A stretch of 64,000 nucleotides of DNA, from NCBI GenBank assembly GCA_965275915.1, contig CBDHYI010000002.1, positions 1 to 64,000 on the forward strand. The letters are read 5' to 3'. The notes beneath the pieces are model-generated. The model did no database searches. It was not told where the DNA came from and saw only the letters and a list, made by a program, of their open reading frames with translations. The translations under genes and the position numbers were made by a program. Positions 8,795-17,358 of the stretch are shown piece by piece (positions within the stretch are counted from its first letter, which is position 1; each line of letters starts with the position of its first letter). The DNA comes from JBDWFY01 sp965275915. Lineage in GTDB: Bacteria; Pseudomonadota; Alphaproteobacteria; Rhizobiales; Stappiaceae.

Positions 8795-10312
8795 GTGAGC
8801 CAGAAAAGGCCGAACGTGCTGTTGATCGTCACAGATCATTGGGCTGCGGAGCATCTGGGGTTTGCCGGCAATTCGGCAATTATCACGCCTGGCCTGAACG
8901 AGATTTCCGCATGCGGTGTGCGCTATACGAGCGCGTATTCCGAATGTCCCGTCTGCATTCCCGCAAGAAGAACCTTGATGACCGGTATGACCCCCAGGTC
9001 TCATGGCGACCGGGTTTTCAACGACCAATTGAGAATGCCCGACGTTACCACAATGGCGCAGGCCTTCAGGGATGCGGGATACCAGGCGGATGCGGTCGGA
9101 AAGCTGCACGTCCACCCTCAACGGGACCGTATCGGGTTCGACTCGGTTCTGCTGGACGACGAAGGCCGGCCACAATGGGGCACGCTGGACGACTACGACA
9201 TCTATCTGGGAGACCAGGGGCTGGCCGGTCGTCAATTCGACCACGGCATGTCGAACAACCAGTATAACTGGCGGCCATGGCATCTGGCGGAAGAACATCA
9301 CGCCACGAACTGGGCCGGACGCATGATGGCGCGCACGATCAAGCGCCGAGATCCCACCAAACCGGCATTCTGGTACCTTGGCTTCCGTCATCCGCATCCG
9401 CCGCTGGTGCCGCCCCAGGCGTTTCTTGAACTTTATCGCGATGTAGAGATTGACGCTCCATATGTCGGCGAATGGGCAAAGAACGATACCGAGCGCCCCT
9501 TTGCCATCCAGGCGCAGCTCAGCCGGACCAACCTCTACACCGATGAACAACTGAAGGCGGCAAAAAAGGCGTTCTATGCGCTTTGCACGCAGATTGACTA
9601 TCAGATCCGCTACCTGATCGGCACCTTGCGTCTGGAAGGGATTCTTGACGATACAATCATTATGTTCACGTCCGATCATGGGGATATGCTTGGCAATCAT
9701 GACATGGCGGCCAAGCGAATATTTTATGAAAGCAGCGCCAATATCCCGATGATTCTGTTGCCGAACAAGGGCAACCCGAAAGCCGAAGAAGGCGTTGTCG
9801 ACGATCGCCTGGTCGGGTTCGCCGATGTGATGCCGACGCTGCTGGATCTGTGTGACATCGAGATCCCGGACACCGTCGACGGGCGGTCGATGGTCGGCGC
9901 CGAAACTCGAGAGTATATTTATGGCGAATGCGGCGAGGACGATTACGCCAGCCGCATGATCAGGGATCAACGCTACAAGCTCGTCTACTACCCCGTGGGC
10001 AATCACAGTCAGCTGTTCGACCTGAACGACGACCCGAAGGAACTGGTCGATCTCGCCGGCAACCCTGCGCATGCCGAAACGCTGGCCCGACTTCAGAACG
10101 TGCTCATAAGCGAAATGTACGGCGTCGATCTTGACTGGATCGAGAACGGAAAACTCGTCGGAAAATCTGATCGAATCTATCGATGGGCTCCCCATCGCAG
10201 CTTGAATTCGCAGCGGGGGGACGGTTGGCCGCCCTCGCCGAAAGTGGACATCATTCAGATCGAATGGTCCCGCGAACGCGAAGAAAGTGACTGGCCAAGT
10301 AACACATTATGA
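8795..10312 (+). CDS. sulfatase, Cys-type formylglycine-dependent (arylsulfatase/choline-sulfatase-like)
   Basis: A GTG start is supported by GGGAGGA 5 nt upstream. The 505-aa protein is a type I sulfatase. The maturation motif C-x-P-x-R is C54-I-P-A-R58, so Cys54 should be converted to formylglycine. Other active-site signs are NVLLIVTDH near the N-terminus (metal Asp14), GKLHVH (Lys103, His105), FRHPHPP (His199, His201) and SDHGD (Asp294, His295) with Lys307. No signal peptide is seen, so a cytoplasmic site is likely. It hydrolyses a sulfate ester. The maturase encoded at 16111 is of the oxygen-independent type that acts on Cys-type sulfatases. The substrate is unknown; linkage to acid-sugar genes suggests a sulfated sugar acid or similar small molecule. 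Confidence 0.9.
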   Translation: MSQKRPNVLLIVTDHWAAEHLGFAGNSAIITPGLNEISACGVRYTSAYSECPVCIPARRTLMTGMTPRSHGDRVFNDQLRMPDVTTMAQAFRDAGYQADAVGKLHVHPQRDRIGFDSVLLDDEGRPQWGTLDDYDIYLGDQGLAGRQFDHGMSNNQYNWRPWHLAEEHHATNWAGRMMARTIKRRDPTKPAFWYLGFRHPHPPLVPPQAFLELYRDVEIDAPYVGEWAKNDTERPFAIQAQLSRTNLYTDEQLKAAKKAFYALCTQIDYQIRYLIGTLRLEGILDDTIIMFTSDHGDMLGNHDMAAKRIFYESSANIPMILLPNKGNPKAEEGVVDDRLVGFADVMPTLLDLCDIEIPDTVDGRSMVGAETREYIYGECGEDDYASRMIRDQRYKLVYYPVGNHSQLFDLNDDPKELVDLAGNPAHAETLARLQNVLISEMYGVDLDWIENGKLVGKSDRIYRWAPHRSLNSQRGDGWPPSPKVDIIQIEWSREREESDWPSNTL

Positions 10313-10347
10313 ATTTGGGGCGGGTAGCCCTTCTCAGGAGGAGACCT

Positions 10348-11298
10348 ATGAAACTGACATCTTCTGCAATCGCTTTGGCCGCTGGACTGATGACTGTGCT
10401 TACCGGTTCCGCTCAGGCCGAGTATCCGGATAAACCGGTTGACGTCATCATTCCCTATGGTGCGGGCGGCAATTCGGATACGTCCGGCCGAATTCTTATC
10501 AATGCGATGCGTAAGGTCATGAATGCGGATTTTGTACCGCTTAACATGACGGGCGCCGGCGGTACGATTGGAACGGCGTTTATGGCAGATGCGGATCCGG
10601 ATGGTTACACAATCGGCTACAACCCGATCGCAACTGTGACGATCCAGCCGCATCTGCGTCCAGTTCCTTACGACAATTCGAGCTTCGAACCGATCTGCAT
10701 GATCGCTGACAATCCGACAGCCGTCACTGTTGCCCCGGATAGTCCTTATGAAACGATGGACGACCTGATCAATGCCGCCAAGGCGGGTGAAAAGGTTGTC
10801 GCCGTTGGCGGAGCGCCTGGCTCGATGCCGCACATTACGCAGGCCGCGATCGCACATGCCTACGGTGTTAATTTCGTTTACCTGCCGGTTGGTGGCGGCG
10901 GCAAGGCCGCCGCGTCGATAATGGCAGGCGAAGGCACATTCGCAGCCGATGTGTCTGCGATGGAGAAGGTCCACGGCCTCAAGACCCTTGCCGTTTCAGC
11001 CAATGAGCGCGTGAAGGACCTGCCGGACGTGCCAACCTTCAAGGAACTCGGTAAAGACATCGTCGTGACCATTTGGTTCGGCCTTTTCGCTCCGGCTGGA
11101 ACGCCGGAAGACATATTGGACAACTTGTCAGCCGCCTGCGGCGAGGCCGTAAAGGACTCGGACTTTATCGCCGGTATGGACAAGGCGAATTACATTGTCC
11201 GTTATTTGGGTCGAAACGACTTCCGCGATTTCTTCCAGGCGGAATACGAGAAGAATAAGGAAATGCTTCCAATTATTGGCGTCAAGCTGCCGAACTGA
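10348..11298 (+). CDS. tctC: tripartite tricarboxylate transporter substrate-binding protein
   Basis: The start at 10348 has AGGAGGAG 5 nt upstream and gives a clear signal peptide (MKLTSSAIALAAGLMTVLTG, cleaved after SAQA). The mature 316-aa product shows the Bug/TctC fold: YPDKPVDVIIPYGAGGNSD and NMTGAGGTIGTAFMADADPD. It captures a carboxylate in the periplasm and delivers it to TctAB. The three tct genes follow the sulfatase gene directly, so the ligand may be the sulfatase substrate or product. Confidence 0.92.
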   Translation: MKLTSSAIALAAGLMTVLTGSAQAEYPDKPVDVIIPYGAGGNSDTSGRILINAMRKVMNADFVPLNMTGAGGTIGTAFMADADPDGYTIGYNPIATVTIQPHLRPVPYDNSSFEPICMIADNPTAVTVAPDSPYETMDDLINAAKAGEKVVAVGGAPGSMPHITQAAIAHAYGVNFVYLPVGGGGKAAASIMAGEGTFAADVSAMEKVHGLKTLAVSANERVKDLPDVPTFKELGKDIVVTIWFGLFAPAGTPEDILDNLSAACGEAVKDSDFIAGMDKANYIVRYLGRNDFRDFFQAEYEKNKEMLPIIGVKLPN

Positions 11299-11328
11299 AT
11301 TCAGTTTCGGCTTTGAAAGGCCGCATCC

Positions 11329-11793
11329 ATGCGAAATCATCTGCTCAATACAGACACTTTGCTGGGTGCGGCAGGCGCCATAGCCGGAACGAGTCTGCTC
11401 GTTTCAAGTCACCTTGAAAGCGCAAGCGTTTTCGTCTTGCCCGGCGACGCGCCACCTTTCCTGGTGCCGCAACTCTTCCTATACGTCCTGATCGTCCTGT
11501 CTCTGATGATCTTCGTGACCGGCCTTTTGAAGGGTGGCACGGATTTCGGCCAGGTCAGATGGAGCGCAGTTGCGCTGGTGATGGCAACAATCGCCGCCGC
11601 CACTCTCTTGATGAAAACCCTCGGTTTTCTCGTTGTTGGCCCCCTGGCCTTCTTTCTCGTGGTCTTGCTTTTGGGGTACCGGCGGCCGATCCCACTCGTC
11701 CTTTCATCGCTGGGGGTAAATGCCGGGCTTTATCTGCTTTTGGCGAAGTTCGCCCAGATGCCGCTCCCCAAAATCCCCGGGCTTGGATTCTGA
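11329..11793 (+). CDS. tctB: tripartite tricarboxylate transporter small membrane subunit
   Basis: This 154-aa protein has four predicted membrane segments, for example PQLFLYVLIVLSLMIFVTGL and LGFLVVGPLAFFLVVLLLGY, which is the size and topology of TctB. It lies between tctC and tctA and ends 1 nt before the tctA start. It is needed for the function of the large permease. The sequence is poorly conserved in this family, so the assignment rests mainly on size, topology and position. Confidence 0.85.
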   Translation: MRNHLLNTDTLLGAAGAIAGTSLLVSSHLESASVFVLPGDAPPFLVPQLFLYVLIVLSLMIFVTGLLKGGTDFGQVRWSAVALVMATIAAATLLMKTLGFLVVGPLAFFLVVLLLGYRRPIPLVLSSLGVNAGLYLLLAKFAQMPLPKIPGLGF

Positions 11794-11794
11794 G

Positions 11795-13309
11795 ATGTCT
11801 ATCGAAACTCTCTGGGAATCCGTTGGACTGATGGCCGACCCTCTGGCTATCGCAATCATGTTGCTGGCCACGGTCGTCGGCATGATCGTTGGCGCGCTGC
11901 CCGGATTAGGTACCGTGACCGCCCTGGCGATGATCTTGCCTTTCACCTTTGTTCTGTCGGGGCCTCAGGCGATCGGACTTCTGCTGGCTGTCTATGTTTC
12001 GTCCGTCTATGGAGGCTCCATTCCTGCTATTTTGATCAATGTTCCGGGAACACCTCAATCAGCAGCGACGACATTCGACGGCTATCCAATGGCGAAAAAG
12101 GGAAAAGCCGCCGAAGCTCTTGCCTGGGTAACGGTATCGTCAGCCATCGGCGGTATCTTCTCGATGGTCATTCTGGTCCTTGCAGCTCCCCAGCTCGCGG
12201 CAATAGCGGTCGAGTTCGGCTCTGTCGAAACCTTTGCACTGATCCTTTTCTCGCTGACAACTATCGCATGGGTATCGGCAGGAAATCCGCTGAAGGGACT
12301 GATCGCCGGTGTTATCGGCGTGGTGCTGTCGACCGTCGGAATTGACGAACTCAGTGGCGCTCAACGTTTCACCTACGGCTACTTTGCGGTGTCGGCTGGT
12401 TTCCACGTCGTGCCCATTCTCATTGGCTTGTTCGCAATCTCCGAGGTTTTTTTTACAGCCGGTCAGCGAGCATCGGTGACAATCTCTCCGATCGTCTCCA
12501 CCGGTTTCAAAGTGGCGCCGCTCTCGCACTGGCTCAAGGTCAAGAAAACCCTTCTGCGCAGCTCTCTGCTTGGCACCTTTCTTGGCACCCTTCCGGGTGT
12601 CGGTGCAACAGCCGCCTCTCTCATTGGCTACGCCCAGGCCAAGGCCGGATCGAAAAACAAGGAGAATTTCGGCAAAGGTGAACCGGAAGGCATAGTCGCT
12701 TCGGAAGCGGCCAATAATGCGGTGACCGGAGGTGCTCTGGTTCCGACGCTCGCTCTTGGTATTCCTGGTGATGCGGCGACGGCCGTCATGCTCGGAGCGT
12801 TGGTCATTCACGGAATTACGCCTGGCTTCCAGCTCTTTAACCGGAATCCGGAACTGGTCAGCTTTGTCTTTGTCGCGCTTCTGGTCGCAAACATCTTGCT
12901 GTTGTTTGTCGGTGCGGCAATGGCTCAGGTATTCAGCCGGATCCTCAAATTGCCGCATGCATTGGTCATGGGCGCCGTCGTCGTGCTCTCGCTGGCGGGT
13001 TCATACGTGATCAGGTTTTCAATTCTGGACGTCTGGGTTGCGGTGATCGCTGGAATTGCCGGATTGCTGCTTCGCTATGCCAATGTCCCGCTCGCGCCAA
13101 TCGTCATCGGGTTCATCCTCGGAACGCCGTTGGAGACCAATCTGCGTCAAGGCTTGATCGTCACGCAGATGCAGCCGATGAAGTTCCTGGAAAGCCCGAT
13201 TGCCTCCGCCTTTTTTGCGGTCACGCTGCTTGTCGTTTTCTGGCCGCTCATCAAAAAATTTCTGCCGTCGGGCGCCAAATCCAAGTTAGAGGAAAATCAA
13301 CCAAAATGA
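11795..13309 (+). CDS. tctA: tripartite tricarboxylate transporter large membrane subunit
   Basis: The start at 11795 begins directly after the tctB stop; a longer in-frame ORF would overlap tctB. The 504-aa protein has about 12 membrane segments and the TctA signatures: GALPGLGTVTALAMILPFTF, YGGSIPAILINVPGTP and GTLPGVGATAASLIGYAQAK. It is the ion-driven channel subunit of the inner membrane. It overlaps the following dehydrogenase gene by 4 nt (ATGA), so transport and metabolism are coupled. Confidence 0.93.
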   Translation: MSIETLWESVGLMADPLAIAIMLLATVVGMIVGALPGLGTVTALAMILPFTFVLSGPQAIGLLLAVYVSSVYGGSIPAILINVPGTPQSAATTFDGYPMAKKGKAAEALAWVTVSSAIGGIFSMVILVLAAPQLAAIAVEFGSVETFALILFSLTTIAWVSAGNPLKGLIAGVIGVVLSTVGIDELSGAQRFTYGYFAVSAGFHVVPILIGLFAISEVFFTAGQRASVTISPIVSTGFKVAPLSHWLKVKKTLLRSSLLGTFLGTLPGVGATAASLIGYAQAKAGSKNKENFGKGEPEGIVASEAANNAVTGGALVPTLALGIPGDAATAVMLGALVIHGITPGFQLFNRNPELVSFVFVALLVANILLLFVGAAMAQVFSRILKLPHALVMGAVVVLSLAGSYVIRFSILDVWVAVIAGIAGLLLRYANVPLAPIVIGFILGTPLETNLRQGLIVTQMQPMKFLESPIASAFFAVTLLVVFWPLIKKFLPSGAKSKLEENQPK

Positions 13310-14217
13310 CCCAGTCGAACGTTGCCGTTATCGGGCTTGGATCTATGGGATATGGAATTGCCTCGTCTACCTTGAGGCAGGGTTTGCGGACGTGGGGGGT
13401 GGATGTCAATCCGGTGCAGATGCAAAGGTTCCAGGCGGAAGGAGGCGAGGCCGCGGAGTTGAGTGAAGTTGCCGAAACTCTCGATGCCGTTGCGGTTGTT
13501 GTCCTTAACGCGTCCCAAACCGAAGCCGTTCTGTTTGGTGCCGACGGCATCGCTCCGAAGCTGCGTGCAGGGGCTGTTGTCGTTGCCTGCGCGACCGTGC
13601 CGCCAAGCTTTGCGCGCGAAATGGCCGCAAAGTGCGCGCAGCACGGTGTGCACTATCTCGATGCGCCGATTTCCGGGGGCTCAATCAAGGCCGCGAAGGG
13701 ACAGCTGAGTATCATGGCGTCCGGTTCCCCAGAGGCGTTCACAGCCGCCAGACCGGTGCTGGACGCGATCTCGGAAACGGTCTTCGAACTCGGCAGCGAA
13801 GCCGGCGCGGGATCGGCGATGAAAGCGGTGAACCAACTTCTTGCCGGCGTTCACATCGCAACCATGGCAGAAGCCCTCACCTTCGGAATGACCCAGGGCA
13901 TTCCGCCGGAGACATTCCTGCAGGTCATCAGCAAATGTGCGGGGACGAGCTGGATGCTTGAAAACCGAGCCCCCCATGTCGTTGCCGGCGACTACACTCC
14001 GCACAGCTCGGTGAACATTTGGCCCAAGGACCTTGGAATTGTGCTCGATATCGCGAAGTCAGCCAGGTTCAGCGCACCGATCACCGCCGCGGCACTCCAG
14101 CAGTTTGTAGCGGCTGCCGGCATGGGGTACGGAGCAGAAGACGATGCTGCAGTTGCCAAGGTATATGCCCGAAATGCCGGTTTGAGCCTGCCCGGAACCG
14201 TGGCCGCTGACAACTAG
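13306..14217 (+). CDS. ltnD: NAD-dependent beta-hydroxyacid dehydrogenase, L-threonate dehydrogenase-like
   Basis: This 303-aa protein belongs to the 3-hydroxyisobutyrate dehydrogenase family. It has a Rossmann motif VIGLGSMGYGIA near the N-terminus, the substrate motif DAPISGGSIKAAKG and the catalytic Lys in KAVNQLLAGVHIA. The neighbouring DUF1537-type kinase remnant and OtnI-type isomerase point to the LtnD branch, which oxidises threonate or erythronate at C2. The gene overlaps tctA. The specific sugar acid is inferred from context only. If the kinase is dead, the 2-keto acid must be handled by another enzyme. Confidence 0.8.
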   Translation: MTQSNVAVIGLGSMGYGIASSTLRQGLRTWGVDVNPVQMQRFQAEGGEAAELSEVAETLDAVAVVVLNASQTEAVLFGADGIAPKLRAGAVVVACATVPPSFAREMAAKCAQHGVHYLDAPISGGSIKAAKGQLSIMASGSPEAFTAARPVLDAISETVFELGSEAGAGSAMKAVNQLLAGVHIATMAEALTFGMTQGIPPETFLQVISKCAGTSWMLENRAPHVVAGDYTPHSSVNIWPKDLGIVLDIAKSARFSAPITAAALQQFVAAAGMGYGAEDDAAVAKVYARNAGLSLPGTVAADN

Positions 14218-14304
14218 AAAACCGTTCCGGTCTCCCGGTGCGTCGCGATGTTGCGACTGCGATCGACCGGCAACCGGACGGCCTTCCGGAGAGTACCCTC
14301 GACG

Positions 14305-14793
14305 ATGTCTGTTCTGCTTGGTTTTATTGCTGATGATTTTACCGGTGCCGCAGATCTGGCGGGATTACGCGCACGCTCGGGCGCCCGCGTCTCTTTGAGT
14401 ATCGGGGTCCCAACCTCCAAGCCGGGCGATGATGTCGCGCCGTTCGAAGTCATCGCACTGAAATCACGCACCGCGCCGGTTGGAGAGGCGGTCGTTGAGA
14501 CCCGCGCCGCATTGCGCTGGTTGCAGGCTGCGGGCGCTCGTCGGTTCTTCTGGAAATACTGCTCGACTTTTGACAGCACCGCAGAGGGTAACATCGGCTT
14601 GGTGGCCGAGGCTCATGCCACCTGCGCAATGGCCGCCCGCAACGCGGGTGCCCGGCATTTTGTCGTTGCTGGTGGCGAAACCTCCGGCGCCGTCACCAAT
14701 GCTCTGAAGGTCATGCAATTGGATATCGGGCAGGAGATTGCCCCGGTGTTCCCCGGACATTCTGTCATTCGGATGGGCATCAGATCGCATTGA
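14305..14793 (+). pseudogene. four-carbon acid sugar kinase (OtnK/DUF1537), internally deleted and frameshifted
   Basis: The N-terminus (LLGFIADDFTGAADLAGL, then FFWKYCSTFDSTAEGNIG) is the first domain of a DUF1537 kinase. At about residue 105, after NIGLVAEA, the frame jumps directly to the C-terminal nucleotide-binding piece AARNAGARHFVVAGGETSGA. About 230-250 residues found in the 420-aa family members are missing, including most of the second domain. Near 14745 the frame then shifts. With one extra base in the CCGG run, the sequence would continue as APGVPRTFCHSDGHQIAL and then TLKSG, the expected end of the family. The current frame ends instead in VIRMGIRSH. This product should not work as a kinase. 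Confidence 0.75.
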
Positions 14794-14841
14794 CCCTCAA
14801 ATCCGGACCCTTGTGAACAAATTCGACGTGGAGTGGGACGT

Positions 14842-15609
14842 ATGAGATTTTCCGCCAATCTAGGGTTCTTGTGGACCGAACATACGCTGCCCGATGCAAT
14901 CCGTGCCGCGAAAGCTGCCGGTTTTGGTGCTGTTGAATGTCACTGGCCTTACGACGTACCCGCCGCTGACGTGAAAACCGCTCTTGAGGAAACCGGACTG
15001 GTCATGGTCGGTCTCAATACCAGGCGGGGCGACGTTACCGCCGGAGACAACGGGCTTTCCGCCATTCCGGGACGAGAGATCGAAGCGCGCGGCGCCATCG
15101 ACGAAGCCACCGATTATGCGGTCGCAATTGGCGCAAGAAACATTCACGTCATGGCGGGCTACGCCAAAGGACCGGAGGCGGAAAAGACGTTTGTGGCGAA
15201 CCTTCGCTATGCCTGCGACAAGGCCGGCAATCACGGGATCACAATACTCATAGAGCCGCTAAACCGTTATGACGCGCCCGGTTACTTTTTGACGACCACA
15301 GGCCAGGCCATCGAAATCATCAGGATGGTCGGCGCGCCGAACCTGAAGCTGATGTTTGACTGTTATCATGTCCAACTGATGGAAGGGGACCTGACCCACC
15401 GGATCGAAAACCTTCTGCCACAGATCGGACATATCCAGTTTGCTTCGGTTCCCGACCGTGGTGCGCCGGATCACGGCGAAGTCAATTACCACCATCTGTT
15501 CAGCGTCATTGCCAAGTGCGGCTACGATCAACCGCTTGGGGCGGAGTACAAACCAGTCGGTCCGACCGGGGAAACGCTGAGCTGGATGTCGGCTACTGCA
15601 AAGTTCTGA
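14842..15609 (+). CDS. otnI: hydroxypyruvate isomerase family protein, OtnI-like 2-oxo-tetronate isomerase
   Basis: The 255-aa protein is a TIM-barrel sugar isomerase of the Hyi/OtnI group. Visible family motifs are ANLGFLWTEHTLPDAIRAAK, the metal ligands in ILIEPLNRYDAPGYFL (Glu) and MFDCYHVQLMEGDL (Asp, His), and GEVNYHHLF near the end. The ATG at 14842 is chosen because GGAG lies 8 nt upstream; an in-frame GTG at 14833 overlaps that site. In the acid-sugar pathway OtnI interconverts 2-oxo- and 3-oxo-tetronates before phosphorylation. It follows the broken kinase gene by about 50 nt. Confidence 0.82.
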   Translation: MRFSANLGFLWTEHTLPDAIRAAKAAGFGAVECHWPYDVPAADVKTALEETGLVMVGLNTRRGDVTAGDNGLSAIPGREIEARGAIDEATDYAVAIGARNIHVMAGYAKGPEAEKTFVANLRYACDKAGNHGITILIEPLNRYDAPGYFLTTTGQAIEIIRMVGAPNLKLMFDCYHVQLMEGDLTHRIENLLPQIGHIQFASVPDRGAPDHGEVNYHHLFSVIAKCGYDQPLGAEYKPVGPTGETLSWMSATAKF

Positions 15610-15611
15610 AC

Positions 15612-15989
15612 ATGTTGCTCAATTCCGACACAAAAACCAAGATCCTGGCGCTCAAAGGGCTCGGCGGAATTGATCTTTCCGGTACTGATTTACCGGTGTC
15701 GGAAATCCCACGTTCCCGGGCTGCTGGCGGGGATTATTACATCGCAGCCTCTCACATAGGCCTGGTCCGTACTCTTCGGAAACCGGGGGTGCTGGACGTT
15801 CTGGGCCGCAACAACCTCTATCCCACGAAATCTTTGGCGCTTGCCGCCGCTGTCACACGGGTGTCTGATGACCGTTGCGGGGCCCGCAGCGCGCGTGTTT
15901 TCCTCGGATGTGGGCAAAAACCGGCACCGCCCGGCATTGAAAAAGTGCGGCAACCAAAGATCGTTGGCGATGTCTATCGGCGTTTATAG
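15612..15989 (+). CDS. hypothetical ORF, 125 aa, possibly a gene remnant
   Basis: An open frame starts 2 nt after the OtnI stop and ends just before repeat copy B. The product contains SRAAGGDYYIAASHIGLVRT and RKPGVLDVLGRNNLYPTKSL, which look protein-like, but I recognise no family. The tail after about residue 85 is rich in Cys, Arg and Pro and reads like non-coding sequence. No ribosome site is visible apart from coupling to the upstream gene. It is best seen as the decayed end of another acid-sugar pathway gene. Confidence 0.3.
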   Translation: MLLNSDTKTKILALKGLGGIDLSGTDLPVSEIPRSRAAGGDYYIAASHIGLVRTLRKPGVLDVLGRNNLYPTKSLALAAAVTRVSDDRCGARSARVFLGCGQKPAPPGIEKVRQPKIVGDVYRRL

Positions 15990-15991
15990 GG

Positions 15992-16051
15992 CAATTCTCG
16001 CGATCCCTGGATCGCGTGAAATGCCCCAACCCTTTGTTTTCACGCGTATCC
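15992..16051 (+). repeat. 60-bp interspersed repeat, copy B
   Basis: This segment is the inverted partner of 7631-7690, with 52 of 60 matching positions. It contains a strong inner palindrome, TCGCGATCC-CT-GGATCGCG, at 15998-16016. It sits between the remnant ORF and the radical SAM gene and is followed at once by a separate perfect hairpin. Confidence 0.75.
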
Positions 16052-16054
16052 TTG

Positions 16055-16080
16055 CCGTGAAGGTGATACAACCTTCACGG
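16055..16080. promoter_or_regulatory. perfect 10-bp hairpin in the leader of the radical SAM gene
   Basis: CCGTGAAGGT at 16055-16064 pairs perfectly with ACCTTCACGG at 16071-16080 across the 6-nt loop GATACA. It ends about 15 nt before the GGAGG ribosome site of the gene at 16111. No T-run follows, so a terminator is unlikely. It could be an operator for a dimeric regulator or an RNA element affecting translation. Confidence 0.5.
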
Positions 16081-16110
16081 GATCCGCTTTAATCGGAGGT
16101 ATCAATTGCC

Positions 16111-17358
16111 ATGACTGAACCTTCGCCTTTCTCGATCATGACCAAGCCAATTGGTCCGCGCTGCAATATCGACTGCACATACTGCTACTACCTTGAGAAG
16201 GAAAAGCTGTTTCCGGACGAAAAGAAATTCCGCATGTCCGACGAGGTTCTGGAAACCTATGTCCGGCAGGTCATTGAAACCTCATTAGATGCCGGCATGG
16301 CCGAGATTTCCTTCGCCTGGCAAGGGGGGGAACCCACGATGTTGGGTGTCGATTACTTCCGGAGGGTGGTCGAGTTGCAGGGAAAACATGCGCCAAGGGG
16401 TGTGGAAGTCACTAATGCGCTTCAAACCAATGCAACGCTGTTGAACGAAGAATGGGGCACCTTCCTTCGCGAAAACGGTTTTCTGGTCGGGATCAGTATC
16501 GACGGCCCGAGAAAGCTTCACGACCATTACCGTGTCGACCGGGCCGGCCGGGCAACCTTTGATGCGGTGATGCGCGGGCTTGAGATCTTGCAGCGCCATC
16601 GGGTCGATCACAACGCGCTTTGCACCGTGCACCGCGCCAACGGTGTGAAAGGCAAGGAGGTGTACAAGCTCTTGAAAAGTGCCGGGTTTGAGTTCATTCA
16701 GTTCATCCCGATTGTGGAACGCGGCGGCGCGGATGGGTTGGCACGCGCACCTCAGGTGGACATGGATCCCGGCAATTCGGTGACCGAATGGAGTGTCAGT
16801 CCCCGTGTCTATGGCAAGTTCCTGTGTGATGTCTTCGATACTTGGTTCCGGAAGGACATCGGCAAGGTGTTTGTTCAGTTCTTTGACGTCCAACTCGGCC
16901 TTTGGATGGGAGGACCGTCCTCTCTGTGTGTCTTTGCGGAGACCTGCGGTAATGGTCTTGCACTCGAACATGACGGCAGCCTCTATTCCTGTGATCACTA
17001 TGTCTATCCGGAATACCGCCTGGGCCGGATCACAGAAACACCTTTGAGAGAGATGCTCTGGACTGATCGGCAACGGGAGTTCGGTCAGGACAAACTGGAC
17101 GGACTGACCGCACAGTGCCGCTCCTGCCGGTACCGCGTTGCCTGCAACGGCGGGTGCCCCAAACACCGGTTCGCGATCAATAGGGACGGCGAGACCGGCC
17201 ACAATTACTTTTGCGAAAGCTACATCATGTTCTTCCGCCATGCGGGCGATCGAATGCGCGCCATGGCACACGCAGTCGCCTTGGGGCGACCGGCCGCCAC
17301 AGCAGCGTCTAAAATGGCAAGGGCACCGGGAACTTCGCAGTTTCCGAATGGGTCCTGA
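16111..17358 (+). CDS. anaerobic sulfatase-maturating radical SAM enzyme (anSME)
   Basis: The 415-aa protein has the radical SAM cluster motif C18-x3-C22-x2-C25 (CNIDCTYCYYLEKEK) near the N-terminus, AWQGGEPTMLG in the glycine-rich SAM region and a C-terminal SPASM domain with CGNGLALEHDGSLYSCDH and CRSCRYRVACNGGCPKHRF, which bind two auxiliary iron-sulfur clusters. This is the anSME layout. It oxidises the Cys of C-x-P-x-R sulfatases to formylglycine without oxygen. GGAGG lies 10 nt before the ATG. The sulfatase at 8795, with C54-I-P-A-R58, is its obvious partner. It lies outside repeat copy B, separated by the hairpin leader. Confidence 0.92.
   Translation: MTEPSPFSIMTKPIGPRCNIDCTYCYYLEKEKLFPDEKKFRMSDEVLETYVRQVIETSLDAGMAEISFAWQGGEPTMLGVDYFRRVVELQGKHAPRGVEVTNALQTNATLLNEEWGTFLRENGFLVGISIDGPRKLHDHYRVDRAGRATFDAVMRGLEILQRHRVDHNALCTVHRANGVKGKEVYKLLKSAGFEFIQFIPIVERGGADGLARAPQVDMDPGNSVTEWSVSPRVYGKFLCDVFDTWFRKDIGKVFVQFFDVQLGLWMGGPSSLCVFAETCGNGLALEHDGSLYSCDHYVYPEYRLGRITETPLREMLWTDRQREFGQDKLDGLTAQCRSCRYRVACNGGCPKHRFAINRDGETGHNYFCESYIMFFRHAGDRMRAMAHAVALGRPAATAASKMARAPGTSQFPNGS

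Noticed and set aside
8771..10195. Long minus-strand open frame (474 codons) over the sulfatase
   Set aside because: It mirrors the sulfatase gene in high-GC DNA; the sulfatase has all active-site motifs, the antisense frame has none.
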